The notes under the pieces are model-generated. The model did no database searches. It was not told the origin of the DNA and saw nothing but the letters and a program-made list of their open reading frames with translations. Made by a program: the position numbers and the translations under genes. DNA of 47,500 nucleotides from Chrysomallon squamiferum (taxonomy: Eukaryota > Mollusca > Gastropoda > Neomphalida > Peltospiridae), in contig CM022678.1 of assembly GCA_012295275.1 (NCBI GenBank), positions 2,583,781-2,631,280 of the forward strand, written 5' to 3'. Below, piece by piece: positions 1-18,486 of this stretch; position 1 is the stretch's first letter, and every line of letters begins with the position of its first letter.

Positions 1-489
1 TTATTAGTTTTTACATAGTATTCAGAGCAGTAGATTTTTATCTTCTCAGTAGTTTGTACAGTAACAATTTAAATAATTGTCATGTAATTTGTGAAATTAC
101 AGATTGGACTGAAAATAGTTGGTAACATTTAAAAACTTTGAAATTTTTTTACAGTTTTTAAATTGGACTTTGAAAGTTGTGTGTGGGGGGAAAAAAAAAA
201 AAAAGTTTTAGGAAGAAGAAAAGATTTTGAAAAATTATACTGGTATTATACTGAATGTGAAAGATTTATAATTGAAAATTTTTTGAAAAGATGAATGATA
301 TTTGAATAATGTGTGAACAGAGAGGATGATAGTGGGATAAGAAAAAAAATGATGATGTTAGAAATTAGGTGAAATGGATTGCATTGTAAAATGAAAAAAA
401 ATCCTTTTTTTTTTTTTTTTTCTTTTTTATTAAATTGTGCCTCAAAAAGAATCACACTAAAAAGAGAACAATGAAAAATGTTCAAAGGG
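1..489. other. AT-rich non-coding sequence
   Basis: This stretch has low complexity, with poly-A (about 190-204) and poly-T (about 404-428) tracts. I see no gene. Confidence 0.6.
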
Positions 490-845
490 ATTAGATAGTG
501 ACACTGAAAAGTGTGTTAAAAGTTACAGCATTTACAAGTGTTTTGAAAAAAAGGTGATATTGATAATTAAGATATGAAAGGTGATATTGGATGTCACTGA
601 AAATTGTGTGAAAAAAGGGTGATATTGAAAATAGTGTGAAAAGGGTGACATTGAAAATAGTGTGAAAAGGGTGACATTGAAAAAGGATATGATATTGAAA
701 ATTGTGTGAAAAGGATGTGATATTGAAATTTGTGTGAAAAGGTTGATATTGAAAAAGGATATGATACTGTAAATTGTGAAAAGGGTGACATTGAAAACTG
801 TGAAAAGGGTGATATTGAAAATTATGTGAAAAGGGTTGAATTTAC
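490..845. repeat. Degenerate minisatellite, unit about 25 bp
   Basis: About a dozen imperfect copies of a unit with core GTGATATTGAAAATTGTGTG followed by AAAAGG. Variants swap gatatt/gacatt and tgtg/atag. The reverse strand is open for 65 codons only because of the repeat. Confidence 0.85.
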
Positions 846-1500
846 ATATAACCGTGTCACATGTAAATGGTGTGTTTTTAATACTGGATGAAATTTGGGC
901 TAAACTTCACATGGGTATATTTGAAAAAAAATATGTTAAAATGCTTTTTATTATTTTTTTTTTCTTCCTCTTATATAATTTAATTTTCAAATGTAGTGTA
1001 TATAATTTAATTAGTAAATTTAGTTTTTTTGTAACCATAGAAATATTACAAAATGACTATTACGTTTTGTTTGATTGCATTAACATCATTACTACTACTA
1101 CTGTTACTACCACTACTACTACGCTACTGCAGCTACTACTACTACTACTATGCGGTTAATACTAACACTCCTGTCATTATAATCACCATTTTTCTTATTC
1201 CTATTACTGTTTTCATTTGTTGTTTTCTTTTTTTTTTCTTTTTTTTTTTTTTCTCTTTTTTTGTATTTTATATTTATTTATTTATTTATATTTTTTAATA
1301 TTTTGTGAAAAGTCAAACATAATTCACTGATAATAATAATAACAATAAAATGTTTATTCATGAAACAAACGTGGCATTTACTTCATTGTGTTATTTAAAA
1401 CATAAGCAGTATCCTTTTCTTTTTCTGTTGCCTGCTGTTAATGCATTTATAAACTGTAATAAATTAATTTATGAGCTATAATAATAAATCAGAATCATAG
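846..1500. other. Non-coding AT-rich stretch with (ACT)n and poly-T
   Basis: Contains an interrupted ACT/CTA run (about 1090-1152), poly-T (about 1228-1261) and TTTA units (about 1270-1290). I see no gene. Confidence 0.6.
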
Positions 1501-1506
1501 TGTGTT

Positions 1507-1600
<94 letters not shown>
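1501..1600. repeat. (GT)n(GA)n compound microsatellite
   Basis: Uninterrupted TG units pass into about 38 GA units ending at 1600. Confidence 0.95.
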
Positions 1601-3462
<1,862 letters not shown>

Positions 3463-3670
3463 GTGTGTGTGTGTGTGTCTGTGTGTGTGTGTGTGTCTGT
3501 GTGTGTATGTGTGTGTGCGTGTGTGTATGTCTGTGTGTGTGTATGTCTGTGTGTGTATGTGACTGTGTGTGTCTGTGTCTGTGTGTGTCTGTGTGTGTAT
3601 ATCTCTGTGTGTATGTGTGCGTATGTGTGTGTCTGTGTGTCTGTGTGTGTGTATGTGTGTGTGTGCGAAT
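3463..3670. repeat. Interrupted (GT)n array
   Basis: GT units interrupted by TCTG, TATG and TGCG variants over about 205 bp. Open frames on both strands are low-complexity. Confidence 0.95.
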
Positions 3671-3770
3671 GTTTCTCCTTTCTAATACAGACTGCGTGTA
3701 TATAAGCAAAATTAACTGATGACTATAAAATGATACGGCTTAAATCTACGACCGTTTGTCAATCGATTAC

Positions 3771-3966
3771 TTTTAATAATAATAATAATAATAATAATAT
3801 AATAATGATGATGATGATAGTAATAATAATAATCATAATCATAATCATAATCATAATAATAATAATCATAATCATAATCATAATAATAATAGTATAATAA
3901 TAATACTGATGTTAGTCATAATAATAATAGTAATAGTAATGATTATGATAATAATAATAATAATAA
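3771..3966. repeat. Compound (AAT)n/(ATC)n trinucleotide array
   Basis: Runs of AAT with ATAATC and GATGAT interruptions. Confidence 0.95.
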
Positions 3967-4032
3967 ATTAGCAGCTTGTCGTTAATACGTAAGTACTACA
4001 ATGAGTTTCTCGTTAATCGCACAGAAGAGCAC

Positions 4033-4100
4033 TGACCTGCTGCCCTATGACCTTCCGCCCTCTGACCTGCTGCCCTATGACCTTCCGCCCTCTGACCTTT
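4033..4100 (+). promoter_or_regulatory. 15-bp tandem array with five TGACCT hexamers
   Basis: TGACCT occurs at 4033, 4048, 4063, 4078 and 4093, exactly every 15 bp. Units alternate TGACCTGCTGCCCTA and TGACCTTCCGCCCTC, i.e. a 30-bp duplication of a diverged 15-mer. TGACCT is the reverse complement of the nuclear-receptor half-site AGGTCA. The array lies about 560 bp upstream of the acyl-CoA synthetase start codon and 20 bp upstream of a TATA-like box. Confidence 0.75.
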
Positions 4101-4119
4101 CTGCATGCAGGATGGTGCG

Positions 4120-4127
4120 TATAAAAG
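4120..4127 (+). promoter_or_regulatory. TATA-like box, TATAAAAG
   Basis: TATAAAAG occurs in a locally GC-richer region, upstream of the 4663 start codon and next to the TGACCT array. A candidate 5'UTR donor (GAAG|GTAAAC) lies at about 4393. The transcription start is not determinable here. Confidence 0.35.
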
Positions 4128-4199
4128 ATTCGTTACTGTTAATCAGAAAACGTTGTTCATGAATTGCGGTAGTGGGTTTCTTCTAATATAATATATAAT

Positions 4200-4662
4200 A
4201 TCAATAATAAGTACATAAATAAAATGTCCTGCTTTCGTTCTGTATAAAGAAACAAGAGTCATTTTTCAGAATTAACGTTCCCAACTTCACCGGTAAGCTC
4301 ACAGAAGTCCCGACCACGTACGGAAAGTTACGAAGTTCGTTCTCGCTTGAACTGTCGAGGGCAGTGACCCCAAACGGTCATTTCTGTCCGAAGGTAAACT
4401 CTTGTTGTTGTTGTTGTGCAGCTGGTATGTAAACATGCGACCCGTTTGGCAACGTGTATCAGCGGAAAGAACCGTCAAAACAAGATACGTTTATCCCGTT
4501 CTCGCCGAGTCCTTAAATCAGTGTAAACAGACCATTCTAAAGACCGATAAAAACTGGAAGTGATAACAGTGATAATTCAGTTTAGTTTACGTGTGGGTAA
4601 TTTTCGAGCGAAGGCTTCCTCACAAAGGAGAAAATTAATTCTTTGTATTAATAATATTAACA
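4200..4662 (+). other. Probable 5'UTR / proximal promoter of the acyl-CoA synthetase gene
   Basis: GC-richer than the flanks. It contains an everted pair TGACCC-N4-CGGTCA (4365-4380), a donor-like GAAG|GTAAAC (about 4393) and acceptor-like ttcag (about 4580). A spliced 5'UTR is possible. Confidence 0.4.
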
Positions 4663-10916
<6,254 letters not shown>

Positions 10917-11472
10917 AACTTCGATGAATACTTTTATACAGTTAATCACTTTAAGGTGTATTAAATTTTGAAATCACTTTAAAATTGTAGTTCCAAATGG
11001 AAAATGTATTTTGTTAACTGTAAATCTTCTGGGTTTTTTATTGAATTAAAATGGAAAGATAGATTAGTCTACTGGAAGTGATCGTCAGTAAAATAAAACA
11101 AAGATATAAAAATGTGGATAAGTTTGGTTCTTGCTTAATATATTCATCTCCTAGCTGAGATTAGAAATATTAGAAATTGATTGTAGAATGTTAAAAATTT
11201 TGATATATATTTATATTTGTAATAATGCATTTCACAATACATTTTTTTTATTTTGAATAATGAAACATTCAGAATACATTTTTATATTTGCAGTAATGAT
11301 ACATTCAAAATACATATTTATATTTGTAATAATGACACTTGTAGAATACATTTTTATAGTAATTTATTTTGTCGTGGTATTTTCATCGCTTATATTAATT
11401 TAATTTTTTTTTTTTCTAGTAACCGCCTGTATCAACTTTAGTTTTTGAGTTTTGTATCCAGTGTAAAATAAA
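10917..11472 (+). other. 3'UTR of the acyl-CoA synthetase gene
   Basis: AT-rich sequence follows the TAA. An AATAAA at 11467-11472 is a candidate polyadenylation signal; another AATAAA-like site lies near 11093. The assignment is by position. Confidence 0.5.
11195..11362. repeat. Minisatellite of about 37 bp in the 3'UTR
   Basis: Four imperfect copies of a unit containing AATACATTTTTATATTTGTA then ATAATG, with starts about 37 bp apart. Confidence 0.8.
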
Positions 11473-11997
11473 ATATATATTTCAAACACCATGAATGTTC
11501 TTTTCTTGATTTTCTTTTGTTTGTTTCCATGTCAAAACATTAAATAAAAATAATAATAATTATTATTATTGTTTTCAAAAAATCCCGTTCAATAAAAGTA
11601 AATAAATAAATAAATAAATAAGAAGACTTTTCGAAACTGGTTTTGGATGCGTGGACATTTTTCTCAGTACAATTAAGTTAATTAAAAAACCTGAAACAAG
11701 TTGACTGACGTTCTCACTAAATGATTTCCATAAAACATGGCTTATTTTATTTCGTAAAAAACTTAAACTGAAATAAGTAAATAAAACTGAACGATAAAAA
11801 ATATGTTATCGTGATGACATTATTGTTATTATTACTATTACTACTATCATCATTAGTATAATTATATTTTCATCAGTCGATGTTTAAAACTGAATTTATC
11901 AATTCATTTTATTATTCTATAACAGTTTCATCTTTCTTTCTTTCTTTCTTTCTTTTTCTGTATGTTTACGTGAATTGATATCCAGAAGGCAAAAAAA

Positions 11998-12025
11998 AAA
12001 TAATAATAATAATAATAATAATAAC

Positions 12026-12058
<33 letters not shown>

Positions 12059-12160
12059 TAATAATAATAATAAAATAAAATAAAATAAAATAAAATAAAA
12101 TAAAATAAAAAAAAATAAAATAAAATAAATAAATAAATAAAATAAAATAAAATGAAATAA
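11998..12160. repeat. (AAT)n then (AAAAT)n array
   Basis: AAT units (about 12000-12072) pass into AAAAT units (about 12073-12160). Confidence 0.93.
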
Positions 12161-12735
12161 AAATGAAAATGACGGATTAGAAATTACCATAGCCTTGATG
12201 TTGTCATACTTTATTATTAACAAAGTATGATGGCGAGCAGTAAACAAAACAATGATTATGGAAGCATAAATGTATTAACTATTAGATACTCACAATTATA
12301 AACAGATTTTTTAAATACCAATTAATAAATGATGATGATGATGATGATGATGATAACAATAATGATAATGTTAATAAATAAATGAATGAATAAATGAATG
12401 AATAAATATATTTCGTTCTTATTTTATTTTATTTACTTACGTGTTTGTTTATTTATTTATTTTGAAGAAAATAACTGCTGAGTTCAACTTGTGTACACAA
12501 ACAAATAAAAACATTTTCTTTTCGGTTGATGTGAGAAGAGAAAAACATAAAAATAAAAGATTTGAAGGATTTTCGTACTGAAAAGAGATGCGGTTTCATT
12601 GTTATGGCAACGATAAAAACCCTCAGAATAGAAATATTTTGTGATAAAATGTATTAATAGAACAGAGACCTTGACCCGAGTGTGTGTACATACGTTTATG
12701 TGCGTACATGTGTGACTGGATGTGTATATATGTAG

Positions 12736-12785
<50 letters not shown>

Positions 12786-12846
12786 CGTATGTATATATGT
12801 ATGTATATATATATATATGTTGTATGTATGTATGTATGTATGTATG

Positions 12847-12877
<31 letters not shown>

Positions 12878-12945
12878 ATGCATATATGTGTGTACGTTAT
12901 GTATGTATGTATGTATTTATGTATGTATGTAGATAGTTAGATAGG
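12736..12945. repeat. (AT)n/(TATG)n/(GTAT)n array
   Basis: Pure AT (about 12738-12782) and TATG/GTAT runs. Tyr/Val-rich open frames here are artefacts. Confidence 0.93.
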
Positions 12946-13380
12946 TAGGTATGTAGAAGGTTTCCTATTATCATCGTCATCATTATCACCATTATCATCA
13001 TCATCATCATCATCATCATTTTCCATTATCATTAAAATAATCATTTTCCTAAACTAAAGTATCATCATCATTGCTCATTAGTTTTATTTTCATAATTTCG
13101 TCATTAAGATTCATGTTTAGAACAAAAGTCAAAACTTTGTCCAGTACCTGCACTACTACTGTACAACAACGACTACTACTACGACGACGTCGTCACAACT
13201 CAGCTGTTAATAAATCTACCCATGCATTCATTTGAAATCCGCTGCAGTCCAATGCACAGGTGAAAATAACAATCTTTGAGAATTCTTTCAAAAGTGATGA
13301 AAATCTATAATCCATGAAAAAAAAAAAACCTCGACTACATACTTACATTTTAACATTCCAGTGGACAGGTCAACACATTA

Positions 13381-13639
13381 ACGAGGGGGGGTGGTGGTTG
13401 CTATAATAAGTATTGTGTATAAGTTTGAAGATGAAAGTAGTTTGATAACCAATATACAAAATGGGTGACAAAACTTTTTTTTTAAAAGGGGGAGGTGGAA
13501 TGGGCGTCCTTTGTACCCCCCTGGATGCGTCCCTGGCTCGGAAATACAAAGAAGTTGTTTAGACGTGTTGTTGTTGTTGTTGCCCACAAACAGAAATTTT
13601 TAATCATATCGAGTCAGAGTCGACGAAAACAAGTTAGAA
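13381..13639 (+). promoter_or_regulatory. FAXC: Probable promoter / 5'UTR of FAXC
   Basis: A GC-richer block containing G-rich (about 13384-13395) and GGGGGAGGTGGAATGGG-like sequence leads to the putative start-codon exon. The 13485-13545 part also looks like a dispersed-repeat end (…TACCCCCCTGGATGCGTCCC…), so part may be transposon-derived. Confidence 0.35.
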
Positions 13640-13644
13640 ATGAG
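13640..13644 (+). CDS. FAXC: Putative 5-nt coding part of FAXC exon 1 (start codon)
   Basis: ATG at 13640 with G at -3 is followed by AG and then the donor GTAAGA. Joined to the C at 13901 it gives Met-Ser before RPKIVVHQLG. An in-frame TAA lies upstream (about 13601) and there is no other ATG between, so this is the only start in this exon. An alternative upstream exon remains possible. Confidence 0.6.
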
Positions 13645-13677
13645 GTAAGATATTCTAGAGTAAATTTCGTTGTTTTT

Positions 13678-13754
<77 letters not shown>

Positions 13755-14439
13755 ACCTATTTCAGTCTTTTGTATCTTTATCTCAAATATTTTAATAATT
13801 AAAGACATAGTAGACAATTAAGTAGACATAAGGAGAGATTCAGATGGAGTACATGTAAAAAATACATCAAATATTCTTATTTCTTTTTCTTTTTTTTCAG
13901 CCGTCCTAAAATCGTAGTCCATCAGTTAGGGCGTGGCCCACGAGCCCCGAGCCTCGGTCCATTCGTGGTCAAACTGGAAACGTACATGAGAATGGCGAGA
14001 ATTAATTACACGGTTTGTAACGTTCTATTTTTTCGTTATCTTTTTTTACGTTTTGAACGGGGATTTTGGGGTCGTTGTTTTTTTTTTTTTTTTTTTTTTA
14101 CCTTTTTTTCTTCCATTTCCTTCGTTTATTCTTTTTCTTTTCTATTTATTCTTTCTTATTTTTCGTAGGGGATATTATTTATTTATTTATTTATTTATTT
14201 ATGTATTCGGGTGTTTAGGTATAAAGAAATGTGAGTTAATACGAAGGAGATTAGTCTCAGCTGGCAAAAATTTGTTATATGTCTATAAACTACCATAATC
14301 GTATTAACACCCCGAACCATGAATGTGTGTGTGTGAGTGTCCGAGTGTTTATGTGCGTATGTATGCGTGCGTGCGTGTGTGTATTTATGTTTATTTATTT
14401 ATTCGTATTTTTGTATATAACTGTTTGTGTGTTTTCGTG

Positions 14440-14490
<51 letters not shown>

Positions 14491-14578
14491 TTATGTCCAC
14501 AGTCATATTTAACACTTTCGAATAAAACGAACGATATGGGTCTAACTGATCTTTCATTATGTACAGTTTTTAAATTAA

Positions 14579-14638
<60 letters not shown>

Positions 14639-14980
14639 GTAACAGTAACAGTAACAATAACAATAATAATAATAAATAAAATTATTTTATTTATTTATAA
14701 TTTTACTATTTATTAAAAGCAAGTCAGCTTTTGTGGGAAAGGTCAAATATTTATTTATTTATTTATTTAAATATTTATTAAACAGAGTGAATTTGGATGG
14801 AAAATGTCTTCAAAGGGTAAAATACCCTGGATCACGTTTAATGGCAAGTCTATCGACGACTCCCAGCACTGCATCGAGTTCCTCAACAAAAACCTCGGAG
14901 TTGACCTCAACAGACAGCTGACGTCAGAACAGCGTGCAGTGGCGCGTGCGTTTCAGAAAATGATAGAAGAAAATACATAC

Positions 14981-15046
<66 letters not shown>

Positions 15047-16444
15047 CATATCGTTAAATATACTACTGCTATTATTACTTAGTGTGGACCAAAAACAACA
15101 AAAACCAGTATACTACTGTCACTACTACTTCTCCTTCCGTTACTACTACTATTACTAAACACTACTACATATTATTTCAACTACTAGTATTATTACTTCT
15201 ACTACTATCATGGCTACTACAACACCATTATTACAGCTGTTACTATCACTTCTACTACTACCACAGCTACTGCTACTACTACTACTGCTGCTATTAATAA
15301 TAATAGCATTATCATTGCTGCTATTACCACCACCAACAACATTACTACTGCTATTACTATTACCACCACCACCATCACCACAACCACTACTGTTACAACT
15401 ACTACTACTGCTACTACTATTACTACAGCTACAACTTCTACAACTACTACTACAACATCAACGAAGTCGACCGTCACTGTTATAACCACATTTATTTTTA
15501 GGTTACTGGTACTCAGTCGGTTTATATACGACAACAAGGAATTCATGAACAAAGTTTGTGGCTTTCCAAAACTCCTGATCTGGGTGCTCTCGAGAAAGTG
15601 CAAGAAAATGGCCGACGCGCATGGAATCGGTCGACACAACCAGAACGAACTGGTAGACATCCTCCACGGCGATCTCGAAGCGCTGTCCGTATTTTTAGGT
15701 ACTAAGACTAAAATATAAATTAACTTTAGTGTTCAAAATATATAAGTGTTTTTATTTTGTAATAATAATTATCATATTTTTTTGTTTCCTTTTATGTCGC
15801 CAGTTTGGGCAGTTCCACATTCCAAACAGTGCTTTTGTGTTTAGTTTATCGACACCCGTGGTTTGTGTTTCCCTGTTTGAAGAAAGGTCACCCATTACCA
15901 CTGTTTGGTTTGATATCGATAAAACAAGTCTAGATAATACCGCTGCGGACTTCCCCTCTCAAATCGTTGTTAACAGAAAACAGTTCATTTACATTTGACA
16001 TCCGAGAATTAATTGCACGTAATAAAATAATGTTTAATAATTGTATAATAATTCTGTATATTAATTATTACTCCTATGTAATAACACAAAAAATATATTT
16101 AGCCACAGAATTCTGTGTCTGTCGTGCTATTTATTCAGCATTCTCTACTATTTTTCCCTTGTCGCTAAAAACATTTACGAGAAAAGACGAACACGGAACA
16201 GGAAGTAAAACGCATTGCTCTGATCGCTTTAAGCAGGGTAGAGTTATTTCCCTTAAGTACTTTGTTCGAATCTTGTTCGAAAATCTTCCTATTTTATAAA
16301 GAAGAAAGAAAAAGAAAATCATATTTTTAGTTAGTTAATTAATTAATTAATAATAATAATAATCAATAATTATATTTATTACATTTATTATTATTATTAT
16401 TTTTATTATTATTATTATTTTATTATTATTATTATATTTATTAC

Positions 16445-16494
<50 letters not shown>

Positions 16495-16648
16495 TGACAA
16501 AATGTTCTTATTTGGTGATGAACCGTGTGAAACTGATGCTGCAATATTTGGTATGTTGTCTCAGTTCCGCTGGCAAAACCCAGGAGCTCCCGGGGAAAAA
16601 TTTGTCACAGGTAATACTTCCTGTTTTTACGTAAAACGTTCGGGAAAT

Positions 16649-16687
<39 letters not shown>

Positions 16688-17130
16688 TGTATTTATGTAT
16701 TTATGTATTTATTTATTTCATAGTTTTTATTTTATTTTATTTAAAATGATTTTATTTTATTTTGTTATTGTTCTTATATAAATATACTGTAAATATAATG
16801 TACATGTTATAATATGAATAAATTGCTGATATAATTAATGTGGCATCTGAAGGATTAATTAATTAGTTATAAAAGCGAATCAACTTCACATTTATTATTA
16901 TTGATGTTGTTGTTATTGTTGTTGTTGTTGCTGCTGCTGTTGTTATTGTTGTTGCTGCTGCTGTTGTTATTGTTGTTATTATGTGGTTGTGTTGTTATTA
17001 TTGTCGTTGTTTTTTTCCCCTAGAAACATTCGTGAATCTCCGTAATTACTGCGACCGAATGAAAACGAGATTCTGGCCGGACTGGGACGAATGCATTACG
17101 CATGACGGAAAAACCAAACCACCAAAATAA
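13640..17130 (+). CDS. FAXC: FAXC / failed axon connections homolog, metaxin-like GST-fold protein, 6 exons, 244 aa
   Basis: Coding segments are 13640-13644 (ATG AG), 13901-14012, 14786-14982, 15502-15698, 16494-16610 and 17024-17130. Phases match throughout, giving 735 nt ending in TAA. The N-terminal thioredoxin-like domain (about 4-75) contains PSLGPFVVKLETYMRM (18-33) and SSKGKIPWITFNG (47-59), matching the FAXC/metaxin pattern. The C-terminal GST-like helical domain (about 95-235) contains ENTYW (101-105), GDKMFLFGDEPCETDAAIFG (171-190) and YCDRMKTRFWPDW (about 217-229), the counterpart of the FAXC tail. Drosophila fax was found through axon-guidance genetics; a biochemical activity is not established. 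Unlike vertebrate FAXC there is no N-terminal membrane segment, so this copy is predicted to be cytosolic. Exons 2-6 are very secure. The start exon is inferred from a strong donor (ATGAG then GTAAGA) that supplies the required two bases; a different upstream first exon cannot be excluded. Confidence 0.9.
13681..13752. repeat. (TC)n in FAXC intron 1
   Basis: 36 TC units, about 35 bp after the exon 1 donor. Confidence 0.96.
14443..14489. repeat. (GT)n in FAXC intron 2
   Basis: A pure GT run. Confidence 0.95.
14580..14680. repeat. (AAT)n/(ACAGTA)n in FAXC intron 2
   Basis: About 18 AAT units, then ACAGTA and ACAATA units. Confidence 0.94.
14985..15041. repeat. (GA)n overlapping the exon 3 donor
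   Basis: The exon 3 donor TG|GTGAGA (14983) is the first part of a 28-unit GA repeat. Confidence 0.95.
15060..15450. repeat. Imperfect (ACT)n/(ATT)n trinucleotide array in FAXC intron 3
   Basis: Dispersed CTA/ACT/ACC trinucleotides on a similar plan to the ACS intron 10 array. Leu/Val-rich open frames on both strands are artefacts. Confidence 0.85.
16338..16490. repeat. (ATT)n abutting the FAXC exon 5 acceptor
   Basis: AATT and ATT units run without a conventional pyrimidine tract into TTCAG (ending 16493). Confidence 0.93.
16648..16725. repeat. (TTTA)n in FAXC intron 5
   Basis: TTTA with three TTTATG variants. Confidence 0.93.
16774..16866 (+). repeat. Intronic copy of the FAXC 3'-end sequence
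   Basis: It resembles 17462-17549. Both contain TATATAAATAT…TATAATGTACATGT…ATGTGAATAA-like sequence and end GGATTAATTAATTA. This copy has AATAAA at 16817-16822. Confidence 0.7.
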
Positions 17131-17549
17131 AAAAAAAAAAATAATAATAAAAAAAAAATGATATAACGATATTAACTTTAAAAAAGCAAAAAATAAGATA
17201 TTATTACTCAGTTTTGTTAGTGTGTTGTAATTATGTAATCAGACGTATTAATTAGTCATAGCATACAGAATGTGAAGAATTACTTTGAAGTTATGTAACT
17301 CCATTTCATTTTTTTACGCTGTAACAAGTGTAATTTTGTCGAAACGTATAAAGATTATTTTTATTGTTTATTTTTTTATTTATGTTTATTAGTACTTGGA
17401 AATCCACATATCAAAAGAGAAAAAACAAAATAATAATATATATTACTTATTATTATTATTATTATATAAATATGTTGTAATTTATAATGTACATGTAATG
17501 ATGTGAATAAACAGCTCAAAGAACGTGTTTCTGGAGGATTAATTAATTA
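17131..17549 (+). terminator. FAXC: 3'UTR and polyadenylation region of FAXC
   Basis: AT-rich sequence follows the TAA, with AATAAA at 17506-17511 downstream of TGTACATGTAATGATGTG. Several A-rich AATAAA-like strings also lie at 17127-17165, so the cleavage site is uncertain. Confidence 0.5.
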
Positions 17550-17702
17550 CAGGTATGAATGCTTTATTTGTCCGTTCTCGCGGGAATCTGTAACAGGTGT
17601 AGGAAACAGCGACAGCCGATTGTTATCAGTATGATCATTACACAGAACGTGTCTCATTATGATAAATATTTTAATACTAGAAAGTGTTAAACATTCGATT
17701 TT

Positions 17703-17762
<60 letters not shown>

Positions 17763-18453
17763 ATTATTTACAGTACGTAAAGAAATGAGCATATATATAC
17801 TTTATAAAAATAAATAAATAAACAAAACGAGAAAGAATGAATAACACACACACACACACACACACACAAACAAATGAAGTAATGATACCGAAATTCTTGT
17901 TCTGTTCTGTTTTGTTTTCTTGTTTCCTTTCCTCGTTTCATTTTAGTTATTATTATTATTATTATTTTTATTTTTTTTTAAATCACACCTATGTTTGATC
18001 AGCTACGTAAGAGGTAAAATCATAACTTAAAACGTAATTTCCTCTTATCCTAGAGTACAAAAATAGTTTTTATCTGTTATCCTATTAACCAATTAAACCC
18101 ACATCAACAGTCATCGTTTAATCCTTTTCTTTTTTTTTTTCTAATTATTCTTTTTTCTTCTTCTTCTTTTTTTTTTTTTTTTCTCCTAAGCCAGTTGAAA
18201 GTTATTATATTACGTATGACATACACTTCCGTAAAAAACCTTTTTGTCATAAACAGATACAATAGGCTGATCCTATATTTAGATTTCTGACACTCCCAAA
18301 AGAAGTGGGGAATCCGTCGAAGCGAGTTACTGACGTAATATGAAACTATCTTCCAAAACGTCTTTCTGGTTATTTTGATTATCAGGGTGTACGACATTTG
18401 AATGAGAGAAACTGTTATTAAGGTAAATAACTGTTAAAGCTATTCTTCTTCTT

Positions 18454-18486
<33 letters not shown>

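Larger units (their letters stand above)
11473..13380. other. Intergenic region between the acyl-CoA synthetase and FAXC genes
   Basis: Contains (AAT)n and (AAAAT)n at 11998-12160, (GAT)n at 12330-12352, an (AT)n/(TATG)n block at 12736-12945, and (ATC)n at 12968-13020. I see no gene. Confidence 0.6.

Noticed and set aside
14786-14790. Alternative acceptor two bases downstream (after CAGAG)
   Set aside because: It would break the phase with exon 2; CAG|AGTGAA keeps the frame.
14733-14921. 62-codon frame over FAXC exon 3
   Set aside because: A different frame from the one that reads SEFGWKMSSKGKIPW, which aligns with FAXC and matches both splice phases.
15217-15660. 147-codon reverse frame
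   Set aside because: Antisense shadow of FAXC exon 4 extended through the intron 3 trinucleotide array.
15729-15998. 89-codon frame with a complex part (QFGQFHIPNSAFVFSL…)
   Set aside because: It lies inside FAXC intron 4, has no FAXC similarity, and exons 4 and 5 join in phase without it. Possibly old inserted sequence; not supported as coding.
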